Shown here: one piece after another, positions 43,553 to 51,666 of the stretch
How positions within the stretch are numbered: position 1 is the stretch's first letter
Layout: each line of letters begins with the position of its first letter
Notes under the pieces: model-generated
What the model saw: the letters and a program-made list of their open reading frames with translations, nothing else
The model's database searches: none
Told to the model about the DNA's origin: nothing
NCBI GenBank assembly: GCA_016710965.1
Contig: JADJTW010000016.1
Location: 1-64,000 of the forward strand
Length of the DNA stretch: 64,000 nt
From: Flavobacteriales bacterium
GTDB taxonomy: Bacteria; Bacteroidota; Bacteroidia; Flavobacteriales_F; PHOS-HE28
Reading direction: 5' to 3'
Translations under genes and position numbers: made by a program

Positions 43553-44191
43553 CTAGGCCCAACGGCGATCGAGCGCGTACTTGACCAAGCCTGCCGTGCT
43601 CCGCACGTTCAGCTTGGTCATGAGATTCTTGCGGTGGCTCTTCACCGTATCCTCGCTGATGAAGAGCGCCGCAGCTATCTCGCCATTGGTGCGTTCCTGC
43701 GCCACCATGCGGATGATCTCGCGCTCGCGCGAGGTGAGGCCGACGTACTCCCCGTCGGGGTCCTTCTCGGTATAGCTGTAGCCTTGTTCCACGCTGTGCT
43801 GCGCAGTCGCGCTCAAGTAGCGTCCTCCAGCCAGGGTTACCCGCACTGCTCGCAGGAACTCTTCTCGCGTGCTCTCCTTGACCAAATATCCATGCGCGCC
43901 TTCAATGAGCATGCTGTTCACGTACTCGATGTCGGAAAGCGCCGAGAACGCCAGCACCTTCTGGCCGGGGAAATCGCGGTGAACGGCCCGCATCGTATCG
44001 ATGCCATCCATCTTCGGCAGCGACACCTCCAGGAGCACAAGGTCCGCAGCTCGTCTGCGCAGCAGCTCGACCAATTCGACACCGCTTCGGACATGGTAGG
44101 CCACTTCCAGGTCCTTTTCTTCGCGAAGCCAGGAGCGAACACCCTCTGCGATGAGTTCCAACGGGTCGGCGATGATGAGTCGTTGCTTCAT
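43553..44191 (-). CDS. NarL/FixJ-type response regulator with Glu at the phosphorylation site
   Basis: A 212-residue regulator with receiver (about 1-125) and a LuxR-type HTH (about 148-205: LTSREREIIRMVAQERTNGE, ISEDTVKSHRKNLMTKLNV). The receiver departs from the rule: where the phosphoacceptor Asp is expected the sequence reads ADLVLLEVSLPKMDG, i.e. Glu55, and the N-terminal acidic pair is reduced to one Asp (LIIADPLEL). The Ser of AFSAL and the Lys of YLVKES are kept. Glu can mimic the phosphorylated state, so the protein may be always active or controlled another way. No kinase is adjacent. The ATG at 44191 fixes a normal N-terminus. Confidence 0.88.
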   Translation of the reverse strand: MKQRLIIADPLELIAEGVRSWLREEKDLEVAYHVRSGVELVELLRRRAADLVLLEVSLPKMDGIDTMRAVHRDFPGQKVLAFSALSDIEYVNSMLIEGAHGYLVKESTREEFLRAVRVTLAGGRYLSATAQHSVEQGYSYTEKDPDGEYVGLTSREREIIRMVAQERTNGEIAAALFISEDTVKSHRKNLMTKLNVRSTAGLVKYALDRRWA

Positions 44192-44300
44192 TGCGCAGGA
44201 GGCAATCGGCAGGTACCAGCACCAAACTAGCCGATCCGCCAGGACGTGATGACCGTAACGCGCACAATCACCACATGTGGGTAGTTCACAGGGCAATGAA

Positions 44301-45326
44301 TCATTCGAAGAGCCCTCCGGATCTGGCCGCAGGCGTTCTGCCCAAGTGCTTGTAGGCGCGCTCGGTGGCTTGTCTGCCACGCGGGGTGCGCTGCAGGTAG
44401 CCTTCCATGATCAGGAAGGGCTCGTAGACCTCTTCGATCGTACCGGCCTCCTCGCCCACTGCTGTGGCTACCGTATTGAGGCCGACGGGTCCGCCGTTGA
44501 ATTTGTCGATGATCGCCCCGAGGATCCGGTTGTCCATCTCATCCAATCCATGGGCATCCACATTGAGGGCTTTCAGCGCATGCTGAGCGATGGCAAGGTC
44601 GATGGTGCCATCTCCTTGGATCTGCGCGAAATCGCGCACGCGGCGCAAAAGTGCGTTCGCGATCCGTGGAGTACCCCGGCTCCGGCGGGCGATCTCCTTC
44701 GCAGCATCTTCAACTATGGGGACGTGGAGCAGTCCGGCGCTTCGATGGATGATCCCCTTCAGCGTAAGGGCATCATAATAATCCAGCCGGCTATTGATGC
44801 CGAATCGAGCTCGAAGTGGTGCTGTGAGCAAGCCGCTGCGTGTGGTGGCGCCCACCAAGGTGAAAGGATTCAGTGCGATCTGCACCGTGCGCGCGTTCGG
44901 ACCTGCATCGATCACCAGGTCGATGCGGTAATCCTCCATGGCACTGTAGAGGTACTCCTCTATGACGGGGGTAAGCCGGTGGATCTCGTCGATGAAGAGC
45001 ACATCATGCGGCTCAAGGTTGGTAAGCAGCCCTGCGAGGTCGGCTGGCTTGTCCAGCACAGGCCCGCTGGTGATGCGGATGCCGACACCCATTTCCTGGG
45101 CTATGATGTTCGCCAACGTGGTCTTGCCCAGGCCAGGAGGGCCATGCAGCAGCACATGATCGAGTGCTTCACTGCGGCCCCTGGCCGCCTGCACGAACAC
45201 CTTCAAGTTGTCCGTAACAGCCTTCTGCCCGGCGAATTCCTCGAATCGGCGGGGACGAAGCACCTGCTCCATCTCCTTGTCAGAGGTGGAACGCTGCTCC
45301 TTGCGCACGTCGAAGTCGTCGGCCAT
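44301..45326 (-). CDS. ruvB: Holliday junction branch migration helicase RuvB
   Basis: A 341-residue AAA+ motor that drives branch migration with RuvA. Walker A HGPPGLGKTTLANIIA (about 60-75), Walker B VLFIDEIHRL, sensor 1 GATTRSGLLTAPLRARFG with the arginine finger region, and the C-terminal winged helix (RILGAIIDKFNGGPVGLNTVA, GYLQRTPRGRQATERAYKHL) are all present. It has its own promoter-like TACCTTCG 30 bases upstream and is not linked to ruvA, which lies about 9 kb away. Confidence 0.96.
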   Translation of the reverse strand: MADDFDVRKEQRSTSDKEMEQVLRPRRFEEFAGQKAVTDNLKVFVQAARGRSEALDHVLLHGPPGLGKTTLANIIAQEMGVGIRITSGPVLDKPADLAGLLTNLEPHDVLFIDEIHRLTPVIEEYLYSAMEDYRIDLVIDAGPNARTVQIALNPFTLVGATTRSGLLTAPLRARFGINSRLDYYDALTLKGIIHRSAGLLHVPIVEDAAKEIARRSRGTPRIANALLRRVRDFAQIQGDGTIDLAIAQHALKALNVDAHGLDEMDNRILGAIIDKFNGGPVGLNTVATAVGEEAGTIEEVYEPFLIMEGYLQRTPRGRQATERAYKHLGRTPAARSGGLFE

Positions 45327-45355
45327 TGAGTTTCATCCCGCCGTTGCAGGATGGG

Positions 45356-45363
45356 CGAAGGTA
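45356..45363 (-). promoter_or_regulatory. Candidate -7 promoter box TACCTTCG for ruvB
   Basis: Minus-strand TACCTTCG, one mismatch from TAnnTTTG, 29 bases before the ruvB start codon and just after the stop of the upstream gene at 45374. Confidence 0.45.
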
Positions 45364-45373
45364 GCGGGGGCCA

Positions 45374-45994
45374 TCACTCCGCCCCCGTCCTGGACCCACG
45401 CACGATATCCACGAAAAAGATGCGCAAGCCGATGATGTAGATGGGTGCAGTCAGCGTCTCTCCCAAGTCGTTCCGCGTGTGCAGCACCAAGCGATAGCCC
45501 CAGCCGGCGGCAAGGCCGGCGTACTTGAAGAACCGATACTGGACCACCATGGCAGGCTCGTACAGGAAGAGCCCGCTGCGGGCGTAGCGCTGTCTGCGGC
45601 CGTCGGCGTCCTTGTATACCACCGATCCTCCCCCAATGCCGATCTGCACCGGTATCCGCACCTCCCAGGGACCGCGTTGATAGAAGGCGTATTCGGCATA
45701 CGGAGCCAGATACCCCAACCTCAAGTGCGCGATGGTCGGTGTGCCGTCCACGATGATCTCCTGCTCGACCGGTGTGAACAGGAACTGATAGCCCAGGCCA
45801 TACTGGAAGCGGCCCGCGTGCTGAACACCCGCCTTCACGCCCATGAACCGCACACTGCTATTGCTTACGAAGGAGCCGCGCATATCCAACTTCACCAAGG
45901 GTCGGGGTGGCTCCTGAAGGAACAAGCCGATGCTGTCCAGCAACTGGGCTTGCCCGATCTGGGGCAGCAGGAGAAGGAGGAACAAGCAACGCAT
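45374..45994 (-). CDS. Predicted outer-membrane beta-barrel protein of unknown function
   Basis: A 206-residue protein with signal peptide MRCLFLLLLLPQIGQAQ (supporting ATG 45994 rather than 46117). The rest is a set of amphipathic strands with many Tyr, Phe and Gly (FQYGLGYQFLFTP, LGYLAPYAEYAFYQRG, VVQYRFFKYAGLAAGWGYRL, IYIIGLRIFFVDIV), as in small 8-stranded barrels. No named family is recognised. It lies between ctaD and ruvB on the same strand and is separated from ctaD by a hairpin. Confidence 0.6.
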   Translation of the reverse strand: MRCLFLLLLLPQIGQAQLLDSIGLFLQEPPRPLVKLDMRGSFVSNSSVRFMGVKAGVQHAGRFQYGLGYQFLFTPVEQEIIVDGTPTIAHLRLGYLAPYAEYAFYQRGPWEVRIPVQIGIGGGSVVYKDADGRRQRYARSGLFLYEPAMVVQYRFFKYAGLAAGWGYRLVLHTRNDLGETLTAPIYIIGLRIFFVDIVRGSRTGAE

Positions 45995-46009
45995 AGGCGC
46001 CGAAATGAG

Positions 46010-46037
46010 AATGTCCGCGACCAAAGGTGCGGACATT
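46010..46037 (-). terminator. Hairpin between ctaD and the barrel-protein gene
   Basis: AATGTCCGC (46010-46018) pairs perfectly with GCGGACATT (46029-46037) across a 10-base loop. It is 31 bases after the ctaD stop and may end the act-cta operon; on the minus strand the T-run after it is weak (TCTCATTT). The loop edge holds CACCTTTG, a near -7 box for the next gene. Confidence 0.55.
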
Positions 46038-46068
46038 CCAACCGAGCTTGCCTTTGCCCGTCGCAGGC

Positions 46069-47868
46069 CTAGTGTTCCTCCTCGTCGGGGTCCAGCGGCG
46101 TGATCTGGCTTACCCAATCCTCGGGCTTGCCAGGCTTGCTGTAGTCATAAGGCCAACGATGCACCACGGGAATAGGACCGGGCCAGTTGCCATGCAGATG
46201 TTCCACAGGCGTGGTCCACTCGAGCGTATTGCTCCTCCACGGGTTCTGCACAGCCTTCGGGCCCCGGAACACACTGTAGAAGAAATTGTAGGTGAAGACG
46301 ACCTGGGCCAGGGCACCAGTGATGGCGAAGAAGGTGACCAGGACGTTCAGGTCCACGACCCCATCGAACATGGTGAACTCCGTGTAGCTGTAGTAGCGGC
46401 GTGGGGCACCGGCCAGGCCGATGAAGTGCATGGGGAAGAACACGCCGAAGGCGCAGACGAAAGTGACCCAGAAGTGCGCGTAGCCCAGCTTGGTGTTCAT
46501 CATCTTGCCATACATCTTCGGGAACCAGTGGTAGATGCCGGCAAACATGCCGAAGATGGCGCTCATGCCCATCACGATATGGAAATGCGCCACAACGAAG
46601 TACGTGTCATGCACGTGGATATCGAGCGCGCTATCGGCCAAGATGATGCCGGTGAGCCCCCCGGCAATGAAGGTGGCCACCAAGCCGATACTGAAGAGCA
46701 TGGCCGGTGTGAAGACGATGTTGCCGCGCCATAGCGTGGTGATGTAGTTGAACACCTTCACCGCGGACGGAATGGCGATGAGCAACGTAGTGAAGACGAA
46801 CACGCTGCCGAGGAAGGGGTTCATTCCGGTCACGAACATGTGGTGGCCCCAGACGATGAAGCTCAGGAAGCCGATCGCGAGGATGGACCCGATCATCGCC
46901 CGATAGCCGAAGATGGGCTTGCGTGCATTGGTGGAAATGATCTCCGAAGTGATGCCCAGCGCGGGAAGCAGAACGATGTACACCTCCGGGTGACCTAGGA
47001 ACCAGAACAAGTGCTGGAAGAGGATCGGGCTTCCTCCGGTATTCTCCAAGGCCTCGCCCGCGATATGGATATCGCTGAGATAGAAACTGGTGCCTACAGT
47101 GCGATCGAGCAGAAGCAGCAGCGCGGCGCTGAGCAGAACGGGGAAGCTGAGGATGCCAAGGACCGCAGTGAGGAAAATAGCCCAGATCGTCAGCGGCAGG
47201 CGGGTCATCTTCATGCCCTTGGTGCGCAGGTTCAGGATGGTGACCACATAGTTGAGGCCGCCCATGAGCGAACTGGCGATGAAGAGCGTCATGCTCACCA
47301 GCCACAGCGTCATGCCTGTGCCAGAGCCGGGCATGGCCTGGGGCAATGCGCTGAGCGGCGGGTAGATCGTCCATCCCGCGCTGGCTGGCCCCCCTTCAAC
47401 GAAGAGCGAGCACACCATGATCACGCTGCTCATGAAGAAGAACCAGTAGCTGAGCATATTGATGAAGCCGCTCGCCATATCCCTGGCCCCAACCTGCAGG
47501 GGAATAAGCAGGTTGGCGAATGTTCCGCTCAACCCTCCGGTAAGCACGAAGAACACCATGATGGTGCCGTGGATGGTGACCAGCGCCAGGTACATGTTGC
47601 TGTCCAGCACTCCGCCGGGAGCCCATTTGTCGCCGAGGAAGAAGTTCGAGAACGCGAAGCCCTCATTCGGCCATGCCAGTTGCAGGCGGAAGATGAGGGA
47701 CATGATCACGGCGATCCACGCCATGATGATGGCCGTGACCAGGAATTGCTTCCCGATCATCTTGTGGTCCTGCGAGAAGACATACTTCGATACGAAGCTC
47801 TCCTCGTGATGGTGGTGCTGGTGACCAGCTCCGTGATCGGCGTGCGCTGTGTGAGCGTGTGCACCCAT
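46069..47868 (-). CDS. ctaD: Cytochrome c oxidase subunit I
   Basis: A 599-residue haem-copper oxidase core with about 12 membrane helices that reduces O2 to water and pumps protons. Haem and CuB ligands are in TIHGTIMVFFVL, FWFLGHPEVYIVLLPALG (His-Tyr cross-link pair), IVWGHHMFVTGM and VVAHFHIVMGM. The start at ATG 47868 gives MGAHAHTAHADHGAGHQHHHHEES, a histidine-rich N-terminus before the first helix; the frame extends to 47892 only with a TTG. It is the last gene of the act-cta cluster. Subunits III and IV are not in the window. Confidence 0.97.
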   Translation of the reverse strand: MGAHAHTAHADHGAGHQHHHHEESFVSKYVFSQDHKMIGKQFLVTAIIMAWIAVIMSLIFRLQLAWPNEGFAFSNFFLGDKWAPGGVLDSNMYLALVTIHGTIMVFFVLTGGLSGTFANLLIPLQVGARDMASGFINMLSYWFFFMSSVIMVCSLFVEGGPASAGWTIYPPLSALPQAMPGSGTGMTLWLVSMTLFIASSLMGGLNYVVTILNLRTKGMKMTRLPLTIWAIFLTAVLGILSFPVLLSAALLLLLDRTVGTSFYLSDIHIAGEALENTGGSPILFQHLFWFLGHPEVYIVLLPALGITSEIISTNARKPIFGYRAMIGSILAIGFLSFIVWGHHMFVTGMNPFLGSVFVFTTLLIAIPSAVKVFNYITTLWRGNIVFTPAMLFSIGLVATFIAGGLTGIILADSALDIHVHDTYFVVAHFHIVMGMSAIFGMFAGIYHWFPKMYGKMMNTKLGYAHFWVTFVCAFGVFFPMHFIGLAGAPRRYYSYTEFTMFDGVVDLNVLVTFFAITGALAQVVFTYNFFYSVFRGPKAVQNPWRSNTLEWTTPVEHLHGNWPGPIPVVHRWPYDYSKPGKPEDWVSQITPLDPDEEEH

Positions 47869-47888
47869 GGTCTTCGGTTCTTTTCGGA

Positions 47889-49157
47889 TCAATGGCCAGC
47901 GGTCGCGGCTTGGGCCATGCTCGTGCTATCCACAATGTTGACGGCGCTATCGGGCAAAGCCGCTTCCGGGGCTGGCGAGGCTGCGGGAACCTCGAAAGGC
48001 TTCTTGTTCGCCTCCTTGGCCCAGGCCACGAACTCGTTGCCGGTAACGACCGTGAGCGGCAGCTGCATGTTGTAGTGGCTGGCGCCGCAGATCTTGTTGC
48101 AAAGCAGGATGAAATTGAAGTTGGGGTCCTTCATCACATGCGTCCGCATGCTATCGCTGGTAATGCTCGGCGTCACTTTGATCACCGTGGTCATACCGGG
48201 AACGGCGTTCATTTGAACGCGCAAGTGCGGAAGGAATGCGCTGTGGATGATGTCCTGCGAGCGGATCTGCAGGTTCACTTCCTCATGCACGGGCAGCATG
48301 AATTCCTTGGTCACCACGTCATCGGCACCATGGGCATACGCGCTGGCATCGCCATTGGCCTTCATGTCCTGGTCCATGACGTTGCGCAGGTTCACCAGCC
48401 GGGCACGCATGCGGCCCAAGTAGCCCAAACGCTCCTCCAGCTCCAGCACCTTGCTGGCGGGCTGTACGGTGTGGTGCAGCAGGCTGTCGGTAGCGTGCTC
48501 TTCCAATTTCAGTTCGGCTAGGCGCGCCTCCAACGCCTGCGGGGTGACGATCCCAAGCGGATTGTTGCCGTTGATGAGGCGGTAGTCAGTCGCGCCCAGC
48601 ACGCCGTCAGCACCAGGATAGCGCACGGTCCAATCGAATTGGCGGGCGTACAGTTCGATCCGCATGGCATCCGGCGATGCGAGCGTAGTGATCCTGTTCC
48701 AGCTATTGAGGCCGTAGATGATGATCACGGCCAGGACGATGGCCGGTGCTATGGTCCAGGCCAATTCCAAGCGGTTGTCATGCGGCTGCCAGTGCGCGCG
48801 GCGGTCCTTGCTGAAGACGTACTTGCCAGCGAAGTAGAACAACAAGGCGTTCGTGATCACGAAGACCACGATGAGGATCGCCCAATTGAAATTCATCAAC
48901 CAGTCCGTTTCCACGCCCTGCGTGCTGGCGGCCAAGGGCAGCATCTTGTCCTTGTAGGCCAGCACAAGCCATAGGAAGAAGCCGAAGTAGGCGAAGGGGA
49001 AGAGCCACATGAGCGTGGCGTTCATGCGGTTATCGGCCGGCGAGATGTCTTCCTCGCGTTTGCCCCGGAGCTTGGAGGTGAGCTCGTACACGCGGGCCAA
49101 CTGGGCCACCGCCAGGATGCCCAGTACCACGACGATCAGGATCAACAGCTTGGTCAT
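47889..49157 (-). CDS. ctaC: Cytochrome c oxidase subunit II
   Basis: A 422-residue subunit that accepts electrons from a c-type cytochrome or directly from alternative complex III. The CuA site is FILLCNKICGASHYNM (Cys-x3-Cys-x3-His-x2-Met, about 358-373), with the N-terminal ligand His in IIHSAFLPHLRVQ. It has extra N-terminal hydrophobic segments (about 1-20, 48-68, 90-110, 130-148), more than the two helices of the classical subunit, and a long insert between the helices and the CuA domain (LKLEEHATDSLLHH, KVLELEERLGYLGRMRARL) typical of Bacteroidota. There is no fused cytochrome c domain. The stop is 20 bases from the ctaD start. Confidence 0.96.
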   Translation of the reverse strand: MTKLLILIVVVLGILAVAQLARVYELTSKLRGKREEDISPADNRMNATLMWLFPFAYFGFFLWLVLAYKDKMLPLAASTQGVETDWLMNFNWAILIVVFVITNALLFYFAGKYVFSKDRRAHWQPHDNRLELAWTIAPAIVLAVIIIYGLNSWNRITTLASPDAMRIELYARQFDWTVRYPGADGVLGATDYRLINGNNPLGIVTPQALEARLAELKLEEHATDSLLHHTVQPASKVLELEERLGYLGRMRARLVNLRNVMDQDMKANGDASAYAHGADDVVTKEFMLPVHEEVNLQIRSQDIIHSAFLPHLRVQMNAVPGMTTVIKVTPSITSDSMRTHVMKDPNFNFILLCNKICGASHYNMQLPLTVVTGNEFVAWAKEANKKPFEVPAASPAPEAALPDSAVNIVDSTSMAQAATAGH

Positions 49158-49214
49158 TGTCCGCTCAGTGCTTCAGTCCGCCGTTGGGTGGATGGTGGGT
49201 GTTCGTTGCAAGGA

Positions 49215-50423
49215 TCAGATCTGGTGGTGTACGCTCTCCTCCAGATAGGGATGGTTCACAGGGGTCAACGGAGCCTTGCTAAGGGCGTTGAACACAGTGG
49301 TGATGAAGACGCCGAGGAAGCATGTGAATAGGCCGAGGTCCAGCAGGCCGATCCCGTGGAAATCATGGCCAGCAGCGCCGGGCATGACGATCATGTTCAC
49401 ATCGAACCAGTGGCCCAGGAAGATCACAGCGCCCACACCGATGAGGAAGCGCGGGTTGCGCTTGGCATCGCGGCTCATGAGCAGCGCCATGGGCACGGCG
49501 AAATTGATGAAGAAGGTGACCCACATGAGGGTAGAGTGTTCGTTGATCCGCTGCTGGAAGTAGGTGACCTCCTCGGGGATGTTGCTGTACCAGATCAGCA
49601 TGAACTGGCTGAAGTAGAGATAGCTCCAAAGGAAGCTGACGGCGAACACCCACTTGCCCATGTCATGGATGTGGCTGTTGTTCACCTGGGGCAGGTAGCC
49701 CTTGCGCTTCAGGTAAAGCACCATCACCACTCCGGTGATCATCGCGCTCACCCACATACCGGAGAAAACGTACCACCCGAAGAGCGTGCTGAACCAGTGC
49801 GCATCGATGCTCATGAGCCAATCCCAAGCAAGGATGCTGCTGAGCACCGCGAAGAACACGAGGAAGAGCGCGCCGCGCTTGTAGGTAAGGATGTGGGTCC
49901 TCACCAGGCTCTCGCCGGTGAGCCCGTCCATCTGCAGGCTCTTCTTCCGGAACCAGCGGGCGAACACCATGAATACGCCCAGATAAACGAGCGTGCGCAC
50001 CCAGAAGAAAGGCTGGTTGAGGAACGCAGACTTGCCAGCGATCAACTCGTCGTAGTAATCCGCGTTGGTCTCGTCGAAGAGCCGCGCATCCATCCAATGG
50101 TAGATGTGGTGCAGGCCCATGCTTCCTGCAGCGAGCACCAGGACGATGACTACTGCGCCAACGGGGATGTAAGACATGATGCCCTCGTAGACGCGCTTGA
50201 CCAGTACGCTCCATGCGGTCTCGGTGGCGTTCTGAAGGGCATAGAAGAAGAGACCGCCCAACCCGATCCCGAGGAAGAAGAAACCGTTCACGAGCAACGC
50301 GGCCCAGCTGCGCTGGTGATGATCACTGTGGTCGCTGATCACGCCGTACAAGGCCGCCATCGCCCCTACGGCGATGAGCGCCATGCTCAGTGTGCGGGCT
50401 CGTTTGCTGATGGTGAAGTTCAT
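49215..50423 (-). CDS. actF: Alternative complex III subunit ActF (quinone-binding subunit 2)
   Basis: A 402-residue polytopic membrane protein with about 10 helices, related to ActC/NrfD, that forms part of the quinol site or proton path of alternative complex III. Sequence marks: GFFFLGIGLGGLFFYALQNAT, the inserted MSYIPVGAVVIVLVLAAGSM with HHIYHWMD, ILAWDWLMSIDAHWFSTLFG and PRFLIGVGAVIFLGHWFDVN. The start MNFTISKRARTLSM at 50423 follows actE by 26 bases; the longer frame to 50597 overlaps actE and is rejected. ctaC follows after a 57-base gap. Confidence 0.93.
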   Translation of the reverse strand: MNFTISKRARTLSMALIAVGAMAALYGVISDHSDHHQRSWAALLVNGFFFLGIGLGGLFFYALQNATETAWSVLVKRVYEGIMSYIPVGAVVIVLVLAAGSMGLHHIYHWMDARLFDETNADYYDELIAGKSAFLNQPFFWVRTLVYLGVFMVFARWFRKKSLQMDGLTGESLVRTHILTYKRGALFLVFFAVLSSILAWDWLMSIDAHWFSTLFGWYVFSGMWVSAMITGVVMVLYLKRKGYLPQVNNSHIHDMGKWVFAVSFLWSYLYFSQFMLIWYSNIPEEVTYFQQRINEHSTLMWVTFFINFAVPMALLMSRDAKRNPRFLIGVGAVIFLGHWFDVNMIVMPGAAGHDFHGIGLLDLGLFTCFLGVFITTVFNALSKAPLTPVNHPYLEESVHHQI

Positions 50424-50449
50424 CGCTGCTGTTCCGTTGTCGATCGTGT

Positions 50450-51127
50450 TCAGTTCGCGGCGGGTGCGGTCACGGTCGCTGCTTCGCGCGACATTTTCCC
50501 TCCGTTCTGCAGGTATTGCACGTAGCGTGTCACCAGCCATCGCTCCTCCTTGCTCAACTGCGATGCGTGCGAGCCCATCGCCACGTTCTTGCCCCAATGC
50601 AGCGAGTGGAAGATCTTGCCCTCCGGCAAGTCCTTCAGCGCGGCCGTGTAGCTGGGCGGAGGCGGGTAGTTGCCGTTCTTCACCACACCGCCATCTCCCA
50701 AGCCCTTTTCGCCATGGCAGTGCTGGCAGAACTTGGTGTAGATCACCTTTCCCTTCTCCACGTTCGCCTCCGTCATAGGCACTTCCACCGGCGCTTTCAG
50801 CTCGGCACCAGCACGCTCATAGCCCTCGGTCGTATTGGGGTACGGGTAAGGCATGTTGAACTGCGCCTTCGAAGCATCCATGCTGAAGGGCACCGTGCCA
50901 GCCACCGGCTTGCGGGCACTGGGCCGATCGCGCTGCTCGCGCGCCAGTTCTTCGCTTCGCGTGTAGGGGTCCTGACCGTAATCCACGTAAGCCTCCACAG
51001 CCGGGCTGCGATACATGTCGGGCATGTACTCCACGCCGGGGCTGTTGGGGTCCCCGCCGCAGGATGCCATCAGCAGTGCGCCCGTCAGCGCGATGCCCAA
51101 GGTGAGGTGTCGGTTGCGCGTGCTCAT
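50450..51127 (-). CDS. actE: Alternative complex III subunit ActE (monohaem cytochrome c lipoprotein)
   Basis: A 225-residue lipoprotein with lipobox LLMASC (Cys23) and one haem-binding motif CQHCH (about residue 134) in KVIYTKFCQHCHGEKGLGDG; the axial Met is probably in NVAMGSHASQLS. It passes electrons from the complex toward the oxidase. The start MSTRNRHLTLGIALTG at 51127 is 2 bases after the actD stop; a longer frame is not protein-like. Confidence 0.95.
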   Translation of the reverse strand: MSTRNRHLTLGIALTGALLMASCGGDPNSPGVEYMPDMYRSPAVEAYVDYGQDPYTRSEELAREQRDRPSARKPVAGTVPFSMDASKAQFNMPYPYPNTTEGYERAGAELKAPVEVPMTEANVEKGKVIYTKFCQHCHGEKGLGDGGVVKNGNYPPPPSYTAALKDLPEGKIFHSLHWGKNVAMGSHASQLSKEERWLVTRYVQYLQNGGKMSREAATVTAPAAN

Positions 51128-51129
51128 GT

Positions 51130-51663
51130 TCAGTACTGGCGTTCGTTGATCTCGAACACGGCCGTGGTGCGCAGCAGTCCGGTGATCTCCTCGGCACTGT
51201 GGCCGTGGTTGTCGCCAGTGCGCACTTCGATGATGAACTTGTCGTCCGTGCTGCGCGGGTCGGGGTTGCGCGCGGGCATGCCGGGCAGCGTCTTGTTGCG
51301 GATAAGGTAGGTGAGCGCCATACCGTGCGCCGCGCATAGCACGGTGAACTCGAAGGTGACGGGGATGAAGGCGGGCACGTTCTGGTAGTAATGCCAGTTG
51401 GGTTTTCCGCCGATGTCCATGGGCCAGTCGAAGACGTTGAAATACCAGATGCCGAGCGTGGCCAGGCAGGTTCCGGTGATCCCGTACATGAAGGCTGCGA
51501 TGCCCAGTCGCGTGCGCTTCACGCCGATGATGGGATCGATGCCGTGGATGGGGAAGGGCGAGAAGGTGTCCTTCACCTTGATGCCATTGGAAACGAGCTT
51601 GCGCGCGCCGTCCTTCAGCTGCTCGGGATCCTCGTAAACGGCGTAGATGACCTTGTTCGCCAT
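51130..51663 (-). CDS. actD: Alternative complex III subunit ActD (DUF3341)
   Basis: A 177-residue membrane subunit with two central helices (about 53-72 and 101-122) and the DUF3341 opening VIYAVYEDPEQLKDGARKLV and FSPFPIHGIDPIIGVKRTRLG. Its exact role in the complex is structural, contacting ActB and ActC. It starts 3 bases after actC and is followed 2 bases later by actE, so the three are tightly coupled. Confidence 0.95.
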   Translation of the reverse strand: MANKVIYAVYEDPEQLKDGARKLVSNGIKVKDTFSPFPIHGIDPIIGVKRTRLGIAAFMYGITGTCLATLGIWYFNVFDWPMDIGGKPNWHYYQNVPAFIPVTFEFTVLCAAHGMALTYLIRNKTLPGMPARNPDPRSTDDKFIIEVRTGDNHGHSAEEITGLLRTTAVFEINERQY

Positions 51664-51666
51664 GGC

